Assembly (NCBI GenBank): GCA_036936605.1
Contig: JAUPFV010000004.1
Span: 183,228,807-183,292,806 of the forward strand
Direction: 5' to 3'
Source of the DNA: Limnanthes douglasii subsp. nivea
Lineage: Eukaryota > Streptophyta > Magnoliopsida > Brassicales > Limnanthaceae
DNA length: 64,000 bases
Shown: in pieces, positions 11,349-22,423 of the stretch
How the letters are laid out: every line of letters begins with the position of its first letter
Numbering within the stretch: position 1 is the stretch's first letter
Program-made: the position numbers and the translations under genes
The notes under the pieces: model-generated
Told to the model about the DNA's origin: nothing
What the model saw: the letters and a program-made list of their open reading frames with translations, nothing else
Databases searched by the model: none

Positions 11349-13799
11349 TGGAACAGACTAAAGATAAAACATGGGAACACTGTAAGAGTGTTAATCCTAA
11401 TGATAAAAAAATTGTAGATTGCATTTACAATGCAACTACTGTTCAAAACAATTTTGGGGTGGAATTAGTCGGATGAAGCATCATCTAGCTAGGACACGTC
11501 AAAATGTTGCGGCTTGTACCAATAATCCGGAAGAAGTTAGAGATTATTTTTCTAACATTTTAACAAATCAAGACCTTCAAAAGAAGAAAATGAAAGATGC
11601 GGATGTTTTTGAATGCTTTGAAGAAGATGATGTTGAAGTCGAGAAAATAAATGTTACTCATGGATCCATAGATGCTCTTATGAAAGGAAAAACAAAAGGA
11701 AAGAAACAATCAACTTTGCCAGGAATGATGAAGGATCGAGAACCGGTATGTTTAGATATTTGTAGATTCTTTTATGGTCATGCAATAGCGTTTAATATTG
11801 TGAAAAGTCCTTTGTTCAAAAAGATGATGACTTCGGTAGCTAACTATGGAAAAGGGCTTAAACTTCCTTCTTATCATAAAACTAGGGTGACTTTCTTAAA
11901 GAAAGAATGTGAAAATATTAATACAACCTTAGAAAAATATAGAGTTGAATGGAAAAGAAAAGGTTGTACTTTGATGTCTGATGGGTGGAGTGATACAAAA
12001 GGAAGATCTATCACTAACTTTTTAGTGAATAGTCCTAGTGGAACCGTGTTTTTAAAATCTCTTGATACATCTTCTATTTCTAAAAATGCGGATGAGTTGT
12101 TGAAAATGTTTGAAGAAATTATCGATGAGATTGGGGAAGAAAACATTGTGCAAGTTGTGACGGATAGTGCTTCGGCTTATGTATCGGCGGGTGCCAAATT
12201 GATGAACAAAAGACCAATTTTTTTTTCTCCATGCGCCGCCCATTGCATTGATTTAATTTTACAAGATATTGGCGATTTAGGAGTACATAAAACAACAATT
12301 GCGAAAGCAAGGATGCTAACGGTTTACATTTATCGACATGTTTGGATTCTTAGTTTGATGTGGAAGTATACAAAAAATCGAGAGTTGGTAAGGTCGGCCG
12401 TTACTAGATTTGCTACGACTTATTTCACTCTAAAAAGTGTACTATGTCAAAAAAACGGGTTGCGAGCTATGTTCACTTCCGACGAATGGGTTCGAAGTAG
12501 TTATGCGAAAAAAAAAAAGATGGTATGGAGATCGAAAAAATTATTTTAGGTGATAATATGTTTTGGAAATCAATCCAATATTGTTTGAAGTGTACCCTTC
12601 CTTTAGTGAAAGTTTTAAGACTTGTCGATGGAGATGCTATACCGGCAATAGGATATATTTATGAGGCAATGGATCGAGCAAAAGAGCAATAAATAAAAAA
12701 AATTCAATTTTGTGAAAACAAGGTACTCAAATGTTTGGAATATTATCGATATTCGTTGGAATTTACAACTTCATAGACCTCTTCATGCCGCCGCATATTA
12801 TCTCAATCCTAGGTAAACCTCATCTAATATATTTTGTTACATATTAATATATTATATTTATGTTTTTAAAAAAATGTTATAATTTTGTTTAGGTTTCATT
12901 ATGCTCCCAATTTTGATTCCGGTGTCGAGGTGAAAGTGGGCCTTTTTACTACCATAGAGAAGATGTGTCCGGATCGTGAGACAAGGATTATAGTTGATAA
13001 ACAACTAGAAAAATTCCACAATGCGGAAGGGATGTTTGGAATGGATATGGCGATAATTACTCGCGATAAGAAACAACCCGGTAAGTTTTAAATAAATTTT
13101 ACTATTTTATTATTTTTATAAACTTTAAGTTGTTTATAATTTTTATTAAATTATTTGAATAGCTCTATGGTGGGAAAGTTACAGTGGTGAATGTAAAGAG
13201 CTCCAAAATGTTGGTATTTGTATTTTGAGTCTCACATGTAGTGCCACGGGTTGTGAAAGAAATTGGAGTACGTTTGACCATGTGCATTTAAAAAAAAGAA
13301 ATCGATTGGAACAACAAAGGCTTAATTCACTAGTATTTGTGAAATACAATATTAATTTAGAATTAAGACAAAAAAGACAAGAGAAAGGAGAAACATATGA
13401 TCCTATTAGTCTCTCCGATATAGAATCCGATGATGAATGGATTACGGAGACCGAAGATCCAACTCTCCCCGGAGATATTACATGGATGGACATGAACGAA
13501 AATGTTGATGTCCAAATCAATGATGGTGAAGGCGAAGGTTCTAGTCAAAAGAGGAAAAGAGGTAAACAAATTCATAATTTTGTTTATAACCGCAAAGTGA
13601 TTTAAATTTCTAAACTTTTATTCAAACTATTTTAGGACCAAGGGATTTAAGTTGTCAATTCAAAAGAAATGGCAAAGGAAACTTGTTGGATTTAATCGAT
13701 GAAGATGAAAGAGAGTACGAAGAAGTTGGAGATTTAGACGATGAAGTTATATATCAAAATGAAGACGACGAAGACGTCGATCTTGAAGATCAAGACTAA
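11349..13799 (+). pseudogene. hAT-2 transposase (BED finger, hAT-C domain), frameshifted
   Basis: The start is ATG at 11,349 (MEQTKDK). The BED finger (CNYCSKQFWGGISRMKHH) is in another frame, so a shift occurs in the A-run at 11,404-11,410. Then come LMSDGWSDTKGR, VQVVTDSASAY and SPCAAHCIDLIL. A second shift is in the A-run at 12,507-12,517, and a third near 12,690-12,715. Introns 12,813-12,892, 13,081-13,162 and 13,562-13,635 are GT-AG and keep frame. The dimerisation motif CERNWSTF is intact at about 13,250. The protein ends in an acidic tail at TAA 13,797. The intron before the A-L-W-W motif sits at the same codon as one in hAT-1 (A-E-W-W), showing common descent. Two shifts lie in homopolymers and could be sequencing errors. 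Confidence 0.85.
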
Positions 13800-14007
13800 T
13801 ATAATTATTAGTTTTTTTGGGAATTTTTTTGTGTCTTATGACGATTTTTAAGGTTTAAGGTTTGTTTTTTGGTTAGATGATTTAATTAATGGATATTAAA
13901 CATGGTGAAACATGTTATATCACTAATGTGACTAATGTTATCTAATATTATTAGACTACGAACTATTTTATATTATATATATATATATTATATATATTAA
14001 TATATTA

Positions 14008-14105
14008 CCGTATCTTACGATACGATACGATACGCGATAAACGATACGGAAAAAAACAAAATCGATACACGATACGATACACGATTTAACAACTATGAAC
14101 ACTAA
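14008..14105. repeat. hAT-2 right end: CGATAC array, TIR and TSD
   Basis: Eight or so CGATAC or GATACG words lie in 14,010-14,085, then the TIR ending at 14,097 and the TSD at 14,098-14,105. The word content mirrors the left end. Confidence 0.85.
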
Positions 14106-14249
14106 TATTATAGACATATACCATTAATATATAGCCTATATCAATAATATATAACTTCTACTAATAATATAAGTCTAATATATATATTGCCTGCAGTACA
14201 TAATATATAACAGTTCGAGATAACTTTGTTGAGGTTATTTGAACACTGC

Positions 14250-14250
14250 A

Positions 14251-14292
<42 letters not shown>
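14250..14292. repeat. (TA)n microsatellite
   Basis: An almost pure TA run lies in the hAT-1 intron, right of hAT-2. No other function is visible. Confidence 0.9.
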
Positions 14293-14294
<2 letters not shown>

Positions 14295-15752
14295 TGTGTC
14301 AAACAATATATGGAATTGTTGCAGTTATTGTCAAATTGGGGCCCTGCACTCATATTAGTCTAATATATAGCGACTATATATAAAAATAGAGGAAGTTTGG
14401 CTTTTAGTCTCTTTTATAGATATTCAAATTATTATATAGCCTGCACTGTGAAGGCCTTAGCAATAATATATGCGTACTAGTATTAATATTTAGCTTGTAA
14501 TAATATATAACCGGTGATATACTAAAATCTGTGTTATAAACATTTAATATATAAACTTGATAGTTAACGTACCGGCCAAAACATTTTTTGATGCGTTATC
14601 TGTTACTACTTGAACAATATTTTCTGGGCCAAGTTGATCTATGTAATTTGCCGAGCATATCATACATCTTGGACCCTGTTTTGGAGAAACCTGAAGCATC
14701 AATTGTGTCTAAAAAAACACTTCATCTAGGAGTGTTTACCAAGAAGTTAACAAGAACCCTCCCATTCCTATCAGTCCAACCATCAGCCATCAAAGTACAG
14801 CCATTTCTTCTACCCTCCTCTAAGTTTTCTTCAACAAATTTCTCAGTAGATTCTCTTTCTTTTTTCAAACATGTCAATCTAACTTCATGATATGTCGGGG
14901 GCTTCATCCCCGGACCATATTGTCCAATAGCCTCAATTGCAGCCTACAAAGACTCATAATTAACCGCATTAAAGGCAATTCCGGCATCGTACATCCATCT
15001 CGAAAACAATTGAACTGCATATGCTCTTAATTCCTTCCTAGCCTTCTCCTGCTCTACTTCTGAGATTGAACCTTTTCGCTTTTTAGTTATTGGTTCCCTT
15101 TTATAATACATATCAAGCGGCCCTTTTGAACATGGGGTAGATCTTTGAACAATTTCCATCTCTTCATCTTCAAAATATTCTTCAACTATAAGCTCACAAT
15201 TCACTTGTTTCATTGCCTCTTTCTCCTCTCGTTTTTTTCCCGCTGCACTTTGAAGTCTATCTTTGACATGAGAAGGACATTTTTTACAATCAGTAGCATT
15301 AGTAGATGACCCAAGTAGATGATGCTTAAGTCGAGTTATCCCCCCTTTAAAAATTTTGTCACAAAAACGACATCTAACGGCATCTCTATTTTTAGGATCA
15401 ACAGGAAATCTGTAATCCCAACCAATATCTTTGGGTTTTGTAGACGTAGACGAACCAACTTGAGTGTTAGAAGAACTGGTTGCCATTGTTTTACTACTCT
15501 TACCTACCAATTAAATTTCGGAAAATCAATATACGGAAAATCAATATACTAGATTGTACACATGACACAAGTCACACAACATTAATCAATTACATCCTCC
15601 GATTTAGGCCTCAACCTTGATATTAATATTAATATTAAACCACAACAAAAATTATAAATACAAAACAAAACAAAATAGGAACTATCAATTGATGTTCAGA
15701 GTTTCTATCTTTTGATTTAATCACTATTTTTGTTGCTTTTGCGGAAGATGAC

Positions 15753-16688
15753 GCACCGAAACACTCAAATGACATTATATAACAAGTAACAACACCGAAA
15801 CACTCTCTACCAAAATTACAGCACCGAAACACTCAAATGACACTATATATACCCAAAAAACAGCACCGAAACACTCAAATGACACTATATAACAGCACCA
15901 AAACACTCTATACCAAAATAACAGCACCGAAACACTCGAATGACACTATATATACCCAAACAACAGCACCGAAACACTCAAATGACACTATATAACAGCA
16001 CTGAAACACTCTATACCAAAATAACAACACCGAACACTCAAATGACACTATATGTACCCAAAAAACAGCACCGAAACACTCAAATGACACTATATATACC
16101 CAAAAAACAGCACCGAAACACTTTATACCAAAATAACAGCACCGAAACACTCGAAGGACACTATATATACCCAAAAAACAACACCAAAACACTCAAATGA
16201 CACTATATAACAGCACCGAAACACGTTATACCAAAATAACAACACTGAAACACTCAAATAACACTATATATACCCAAAAACAGCACCGAAACACTCAAAT
16301 GACACTATATATACCCAAAAAACAGCACCGAAACACTCAAATGACACTATATAACAGCACTGAAACACTCTATACCAAAATAACAGCACCGAAACACTCG
16401 AATGACACTATATATACCCAAAAACCAGCACCAAAACACTCAAATGACACTATATAACAGCATTGAAACACGCTATACCAAAATAACAACACCGAAACAC
16501 TCAAATGACACTATATGTACCCAAAAAACAGCACTGAAACACTTAAATGACACTATATATACCCAATAGACAGCACCGAAACACTCAAATGACACTATAT
16601 AACAGCACTGAAACACTCTATACCAAAATAACAGCACCGAAACACTCAAATGAAACTATATATACAAAAAAAGTAGCACTGAAACGGA
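15753..16688. repeat. Higher-order tandem array upstream of the hAT-1 transposase
   Basis: About 0.94 kb is built from three related units that all begin CACCGAAACACTC: a ~42-bp form ending in TATATATACCCAAAAAACAG, a ~32-bp form ending in TATATAACAG, and a ~29-bp form ending in TATACCAAAATAACAG. They often follow each other in a fixed order, giving a composite period of about 100 bp. The array lies between the transposase start and the right end of hAT-1, i.e. in its 5' non-coding region. Open frames across it in both directions follow from the period and lack stops by chance. Confidence 0.9.
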
Positions 16689-16808
16689 ACAGGTAACTTA
16701 CAGTTCAGTTCCGTGCAAGCAGAGAGTAGTCGTCGAAGGTTTATGCGTCGTTGTCCTCGTCGCCGTTGGAGGTTCCTACGTCGCCTTCGGATGTGTGGCT
16801 GCTTGATT
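16683..16808 (-). repeat. Direct repeat copy 1, hAT-1 5' region
   Basis: This 126-bp stretch (starting AACGGAAC, ending GGCTGCTTGATT) recurs at 17,254-17,378 with roughly 15 percent differences. On the minus strand, the transposase sense, it looks like a 5' leader exon ending at a GTAAGT donor (GAACT then GTAAGTTACC). In the other copy the donor reads GTTAGT. One copy may therefore be the working leader and the other its duplicate. Confidence 0.65.
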
Positions 16809-17253
16809 CCTTCCTAGCCTACTCCTGCTCTACTCCTGCTATATCACAAATAGTTAAAATCATTATCCAGATTCCAGAGATACATTTGTTAAACAAAGTC
16901 GACTCGCTTTCAACTAAGATAAAGGACATGAATTTCAACACCTGATAACATTTTATATTATTAGGAGATTGTCTATTCATCCTAAAGGAAACCATTGAAT
17001 GACTTCAATAATCTTTCAAATGAATTTCGTGTGGATGACAACTGTTCTTACCTGTTCCATTTCTTAAATCTTTCAAATCGACTTTGAAACCAATTTTCAT
17101 TTAATAGCTTAAACAGATCCATATACTTTATAACCAAACCAAACAGATCCATATAATTTATAACCAAACCCAGTATTAATTTTAATGAATATTTCGAGCT
17201 GTGTGAGGAATGAGGATATGAAAGCTTACCTTTAGAATAAAAAATCGAACCAA

Positions 17254-17378
17254 AACGGAACATGTAACTAACAGTTCAGTTCCGTGCAGGTAGAGTAGCC
17301 TTCAGGGGTTTATACGTCGTCGTCGCCGTCACCGTCGGAGGTCTCTACGTTGCCGCCGAGTTTGTGGCTGCTTGATTG
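17254..17378 (-). repeat. Direct repeat copy 2, hAT-1 5' region
   Basis: This is the second copy of the 126-bp repeat. It lies closer to the right TIR, so on the minus strand it comes first in the element. It contains GTCGTCGCCGTC-type triplet-rich sequence, unlike the AT-rich surroundings. Confidence 0.65.
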
Positions 17379-17474
17379 AGGGAAGAAAGAATGATGCTAG
17401 AAGTAGAAGAGAGAACGTGGGTCTATTAAGGTATTATGTTTTTATTATTTAATATATATATATATATATATGGG

Positions 17475-17636
17475 TCTTAGTGTGGCACGCCATGGCGAGC
17501 GCCTCGCCACACCATTTGTGGCGACCGTGGCGCGCCGTGACGGCCGCCACGCTAAGATCGTCGCCACGCCCCACTATGTGGCGCCGGAGGCTCGCCTCGC
17601 CTCGCCATAACGCCATTTGACAACTATGATTTCTAT
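17475..17636. repeat. hAT-1 right end: GC-rich subterminal array, TIR and TSD
   Basis: Repeated GGCG, CGCCTCGCC and GTGGCG words run from about 17,480 to 17,615, followed by the TIR at 17,618-17,628 and the TSD at 17,629-17,636. The words are inverted relative to the left end, as expected for a hAT element. Confidence 0.8.
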
Positions 17637-20170
17637 CTATTGGAAGTTTTTTATGATGTTCGTACAAAAGTCTCCTAATGAAAAATCATTATTAGATTAT
17701 AACCAAGATCATAAAGACATACTCGGTAGAAGAAGGCGCTTTCAGAATTTGTTAAATACTTGTAAAACTAACAATTAACGACATAAAGACTATTTTTGGG
17801 TTAAAACATGGCGAAGAGAAAATGTCTTTAAACTCAAAAAGAGGATTCAAATTCCACTACTTCGATGATCAAGATACAGAGTCCAGGATCATGAAAAAAA
17901 TACTTTGGGAACAAAAATTCAAGAAAGTTGACAAAACTAAATCAAAACCAATATCAATTAATTTGATAAAGGTATAAGTTTATCATTAATAACACATGTT
18001 TGAAGACTAGCATGTAGTTTTTTCACCAGGATCACATGTTTACATGCACCAGTCTCGCATTGTTATTTTGTACCAGTGTGGCATGTATTTTATTAACCAG
18101 GACCACATGTTTTATTGTACTATTCTCGCATGATATGTTTGATCTAGATCTGCATGTAGTTTTTATCACTATAATAGTATGTTTATATCCACCAATCTGC
18201 ATTGTCTTTTTGATCTAGGTGCATGTGGTTTGTTGAAAATGATTGTGTGGTCAATTTCACTAGTTTCTCATGGTTATTTTGATCATGTTGGGCATGTGCT
18301 TTTACTATTATCGTACATATGCGTGCACTAGTCTCGCATGGGTTATCTGATCTAGACTCGCGTGTATTTTTTTTCAATATGATCACATATTTAGTTTTGT
18401 TGTATTTTACAGAAAGCAATAGACAAATGCATTAGTATTGGAGGGTGGGATCAAGTTATGAATGATGTGGTTATTTTGTTCATCTTGTTTTTGTGCTCTA
18501 CTATAATCTATTCAGTCTTAGGAGATTTACTGGGTACAAAAATGATTTTTGTGTCGAAGACATTAAAAAAATAAACAAGTATGACTGGTCAGGAGAAGTA
18601 ATAGAGAAGCTACGTAGGTCAATTCGAACTCGTGTCTTTAACAAAAATGATATATATTTTTTTATGCATCTATTCATCATGGAGCACACAATTATTGTGC
18701 AAGCAAAAACAAAGCCAACATAATTCGAAAATGCTACAAATGATGGGGATTGGAGTCAAAATCATCAACCTTAGATATAATTCAAAAGATAAACCAACTC
18801 ATAGATGAATATGTATAAAAAACAATTAGTCTTACACGTTATAGTTGTAATGAAATCACATGTTTAGTTGAAATATAATCGTAGGTTCAATTGTGGTAGC
18901 ATGTTCAATATAATTAATCTTGGATGGTTAATCTTGTATTACAATCGCATGGTTTAATTTTATTACTCGCATGTTAAGTTTGCAATAAATTCGTATGTTG
19001 AGTTGAATTAGTCACGCATGTTTTACTAAGTTATTTATCATTTCATAGGTTTTGAAAGATGAATTAACGTCAACAGTGGCTAAAATAAGAACATTTGATG
19101 GGGATGAAACTACTAGACATGATCCGGTAAATGATCCAATTGGGAAGATACAAAGGGCCGGAAATTAGGAAGATCCAAAAGTATGGTATTTACCATCATC
19201 ACATAGATCCTTTAAAATGAATGTTTGTGTAAGTGATCTGATGACGCTACCTAATGAACGTGACCTGGACTTTAAGTTAAGCTATACAAATCTCGCATTA
19301 TAACAATGACCCATTATGGAATAAATTATTGATAACAATGCTAAGTCTTACCTCTTTTATAACATGCCCCCCCCCCCCTTTATCATTTGGTAGATTATGG
19401 ACACTTTAATTTATAAGATGTTTAAAGAAAATAAGTGGAAACTACCATCCCAAGATTTCGATGGTACTTAAAGTTATAAATTTCGCACGATATAATTTTC
19501 TTGTCATACATAGTTAATATACCTAAAATTAGGTATCAATTATTATTAAAAAACTTATTTTTGATCATTTACCTTAATGCAGACTTCAGTAGGACATGAA
19601 GGAAAATCTAACAAAAATGGTTTGATGAAGTATTCTTCAGTATGCCACAAGAAATGTATTATGTGTTGGTTCGTATGCACCATCTCAAAAAATACAATGA
19701 ACCATTAGACATTGCTTATTATTAACCTTGAATCGGGAATAACAACAAATTATAACCCAATATTATCTCACAAACAAGAAAAATGTTGAGCCACTGGTAA
19801 TTATTTAAAGTCATGCATGCTTTATATTTTATATTGGTCTTGTGTATAACCTTTTAACTAGTCTCGCCTCTTGTTAACAATTGACATACCTTATGGAAAA
19901 AAATTAATACCCATGTCAAAAAAACCTCATAAGGTGCAAACACAAAGAGATATCCCACAATGAAAACTAGAAAGCCTAAAATGCGGCGTTTTTGTTTGTG
20001 AATATGCTAAAGACTTTATCCATAATGGTTTTATTCCTAAATATACAATGAAGACGCGTGTAAGTTGATGAGAGCACGTATGTTCAATAGTTTCCTTAAT
20101 GATGAAAACACAAATGTTCATTGAAAGCTCTCATGATATAGTATACTATGATGTTAGCTATTTTGTAAGT
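17629..20170 (+). pseudogene. Ulp1/C48 protease-like gene remnant, interrupted by hAT-1
   Basis: Ulp1-type cysteine proteases remove SUMO from proteins, and plant genomes hold many copies inside Mutator-like elements. Here the clearest block is at about 19,960-20,110. The + strand reads IPQ-KLESLKCGVFVCEYAKDFI, matching the Q-x(n)-DCGVFVCKYAE motif around the catalytic Cys. Upstream, 18,493-18,723 reads KKINKYDWSGEVIEKL, and 19,045-19,270 reads DPIGKIQRAGN and KVWYLPSSHRSF; they look like exons but I cannot assign a domain. Stops and shifts occur throughout and the His and Asp of the triad could not be placed. GT-AG candidates surround the CATG-rich spacers. It could be a MULE-carried gene or a host gene copy; no terminal inverted repeats were seen. 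Confidence 0.5.
17990..18412. repeat. CATG-word array in a putative intron
   Basis: About 13 CATG words occur in about 420 bases, mostly as alternating TCACATGTTTA and AGTCTCGCATG with a spacing of roughly 25-40 bases, separated by TTATTTTGATC-like linkers. The stretch ends TTTTACAG followed by a coding-like exon, consistent with an intron. Sparser copies occur at 8,080-8,300, 18,850-19,040, 19,860 and 20,210-20,360. Confidence 0.6.
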
Positions 20171-22423
20171 AATATATTATATAAGTAAATAAACAATTTA
20201 TTGTCTTATGCAAGAGTCGCATGTTTGTTTGAGGTAGTTTCATATGTTTATTTCCAATGGAGTCGCGAGTTTATTTGTAATAGTCTCGCATGTTCTTTAC
20301 TTAATTAAATCTATTCACAAATCACATGTTTAAATCCATGCAGTCTCACATGATTATTCATTGCGTCTTACTCATTTGTTTTAAGAAAATAATACAATGC
20401 TCTTATGTGTAATTAATATAAATCACCATCTTTCAACCAATTTTGTCATATCAATATTTAAGTTTGTTAATACTTTTGCATCGGGTAACTTATTATTTGA
20501 TTCTATAAAATTAGATAATTAATGATAACTAAAGATATAACTACAAGACAGTTATCAATAATATGTTAGAGAACCAATAAAAATATATTGTTTCATTACT
20601 TTGTTTTACTTTACTATAAATTAAGTGTGCAATTTCAGTAGGTTTTATACCAAAAAAAACTCATAAAGTCACAAAATTTAAAATAGTGGCTCTTTTCATT
20701 GATATTTTCTTCGATGATGAGTATGGCTACTCAAGATTCTTTGGTGATGGCTTTTCTAATGAAGGAATAGAGTTACCATACAAAATAATAACATTATAGG
20801 AATACTATTTCAATTTTGATGACGAAGGAATCTTCTTGTTTATTGTCTGTTATTATTCTCCAAACTCTACTTCTTATTTTGGATATTAGGATGACCTATA
20901 TTAAACTTATATTTACAAACATACGAAAAGTTGCAACAAAAATACAATTAATATTAATGTTTGTATCAAGGATCAGTTAGTTATGTATAATGTTATGAAC
21001 ATAAACAATATGTGGTGTTAAATAATATAAAATTAAACTACATTATAAATACTTCAATGAAATTATAACGCGTAATTTACATTTTAATCCTCATAAAATT
21101 ATATTTTACATATAGCATTAAGATTTAAGTTTTTAAATCATCTATTTTTTATGTTAAGATCAATCTTTTTATTTTATCGCTAAAAGAATTTACACTTTGT
21201 TTTCTATATTTTATGACTTTTATATTGAGCTTTTAGAAAACTGGTCAACCATCTTTTAACTTTTTGCTTCATATTTACAATGAAATATTTTTCATGGTTA
21301 GTTATCTTATCTATAGTTTCTTCAAATGATGTGATTATTTTAAAGTTTCAAAAAAATCATTTTTACGAAGTAGATTCTTCTAATTAGTTCTAACAAACAT
21401 AGTTATGTTTAATATATACGAGGATGAAGCTCTTGCTTTTGCGCACCCATTTAGACAAGATAAGTTTCAACTATCACATATTTTTAGAAGATTATATGAA
21501 ATAACCAGACACACATTCTTATACGGATGATGAAATCCTATAGCTTTATAATGATGAAAATAAATGGTTTTTGTTAATTCGGTCTGAGTTAGTAAATCGA
21601 TAAGTGTTTTATCTAGAATTTTCAAGTGTATGAATATCATTCAAGGAGTAATAAGTATTTAAAAATCAGACATCGAATCCAAAAATATTATTATTTACCA
21701 TAATAATAAAAATAGTTATTTATAATATTAGTTGATAAATTAAAGACTAGATGTTTATATTTTTATACTTTTAACGAAAATAATTAAACAAAACAATATA
21801 ATGAATGTGTAAATTAATTACATAGGAGCCTAAGATTATTAGTTGCACCAAATTTGATATGTAGAATATTCACAAATGATGTAATCAAGTTAAGGTTTTA
21901 TAAAAGATAAAAAAACATTATCGTATGCTATTATTGTATCCTGAATAATAATATACTAATCATTTTTTATATAACTGGAGCCATCATAGTCTTTTAGTAT
22001 ACTAATCATTATTTATATAGCTGGAGCCATCGTAGTCTTTTCTACCTATCATAATTGGATTTTAAAATTTTAATAATCAAGTTCAGATTTCATCGATTGT
22101 GCTTAATATCTTTGTCGTTCTTTAACAATTATGGGTATGATATAATTTAAGTACAATCTTTTGATTTAAACTTATATAATATATAATAAAGTAAAGATCA
22201 ACTAATGAAAAAAATAAAAATAACAACGAATATAGTCTTGAATTTATTTAAACACAAATCATCATAAACTAAAAGTACTAATCCTTACTAGATCTAGTAG
22301 TCGTAAATAAATAGTTAGATAATCATAAAAATTTAATAAAATTAGAGAATTTTATTTGAAATATAATTTTGGCTCTTTTATAAGAATTTCATGTGAAATA
22401 TCTTCACAAAGACTGGGGGCTAC
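20171..22423. other. AT-rich DNA with few features
   Basis: A last cluster of CATG words runs to about 20,370. At 20,690-20,790 the + strand stays open with an acidic, aromatic composition (IDIFFDDEYGYSRFFGDGF), possibly a broken exon, but I do not recognise it. The rest is AT-rich with no coding signal. The last 25 bases before 22,424 resemble the polypurine region that precedes A's 3' LTR. Confidence 0.45.
21952..22040. repeat. Two-copy 46-bp tandem duplication
   Basis: A unit beginning TATACTAATCATT and ending GTAGTCTTTT is present twice in tandem, with about four differences. It is a simple local duplication in non-coding DNA. Confidence 0.75.

Larger units (their letters stand above)
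10486..14097 (+). mobile_element. hAT-2: 3.6-kb hAT nested in the hAT-1 transposase intron
   Basis: The element begins CATAGTTGTTA at 10,486 and ends TAACAACTATG at 14,097. It is flanked by a perfect 8-bp duplication, AACACTAA (10,478-10,485 and 14,098-14,105). It lies entirely inside the 14,572-10,270 intron of hAT-1, in the opposite orientation. Its first nine terminal bases equal those of hAT-1, but its subterminal arrays are made of CGATAC words rather than GGCG words. It carries one transposase gene on the + strand. The perfect duplication shows it jumped into hAT-1 by itself. Confidence 0.93.
8748..15486 (-). pseudogene. hAT-1 transposase (BED finger, hAT-C domain), split by hAT-2
   Basis: The product would cut and paste the element. 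The likely start is ATG at 15,486 (MATSSS); an upstream in-frame Met is at 15,510. Exon 1 (to 14,573) has a BED zinc finger, C-RFCDKIFKGGITRLKHHLLG, then MADGWTDRNGR and VQVVTDNASKN, the first catalytic regions. The intron runs 14,572-10,270 and contains hAT-2. Exon 2 (10,269-9,460) has TPCAAHCLDLM and the long alpha-helical region. Exon 3 (9,381-9,263) has the hAT dimerisation motif CERN-W-S. Exon 4 (9,179-8,748) ends in an acidic tail. All junctions are GT-AG and keep frame. Three in-frame stops break it: TAG at about 14,944 (from CAG), TGA near 14,722, and TGA at 9,280-9,278 replacing the CERNWS Trp. Confidence 0.85.
8438..17628 (-). mobile_element. hAT-1: 9.2-kb hAT transposon with TIRs and 8-bp TSD
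   Basis: The ends are perfect 11-bp inverted repeats, CATAGTTGTCA at 8,438 and its complement TGACAACTATG ending at 17,628. They are flanked by 8-bp duplications CTTTCTAT and ATTTCTAT (7 of 8 identical). A perfect TTTCTATC pair can also be drawn if the ends are shifted by one or two bases. Both ends carry GC-rich subterminal arrays. Inside, on the minus strand, is a BED/hAT transposase gene, and a second hAT (hAT-2) lies within its large intron. Without hAT-2 and its duplication the element would be about 5.6 kb. Upstream of the transposase is a 0.9-kb tandem array and a 126-bp direct repeat. Confidence 0.88.

Noticed and set aside
15908..16457. Open frames on both strands with repeated VSFECFGAV or MTLYIPKKQHRN blocks
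   Set aside because: They are products of the tandem array; period and composition, not coding, keep them open.
19366..19380. Run of about 12-13 C in AT-rich DNA as a G-quadruplex or structural element
   Set aside because: A single homopolymer run without further G/C tracts; could also be a sequencing artefact.
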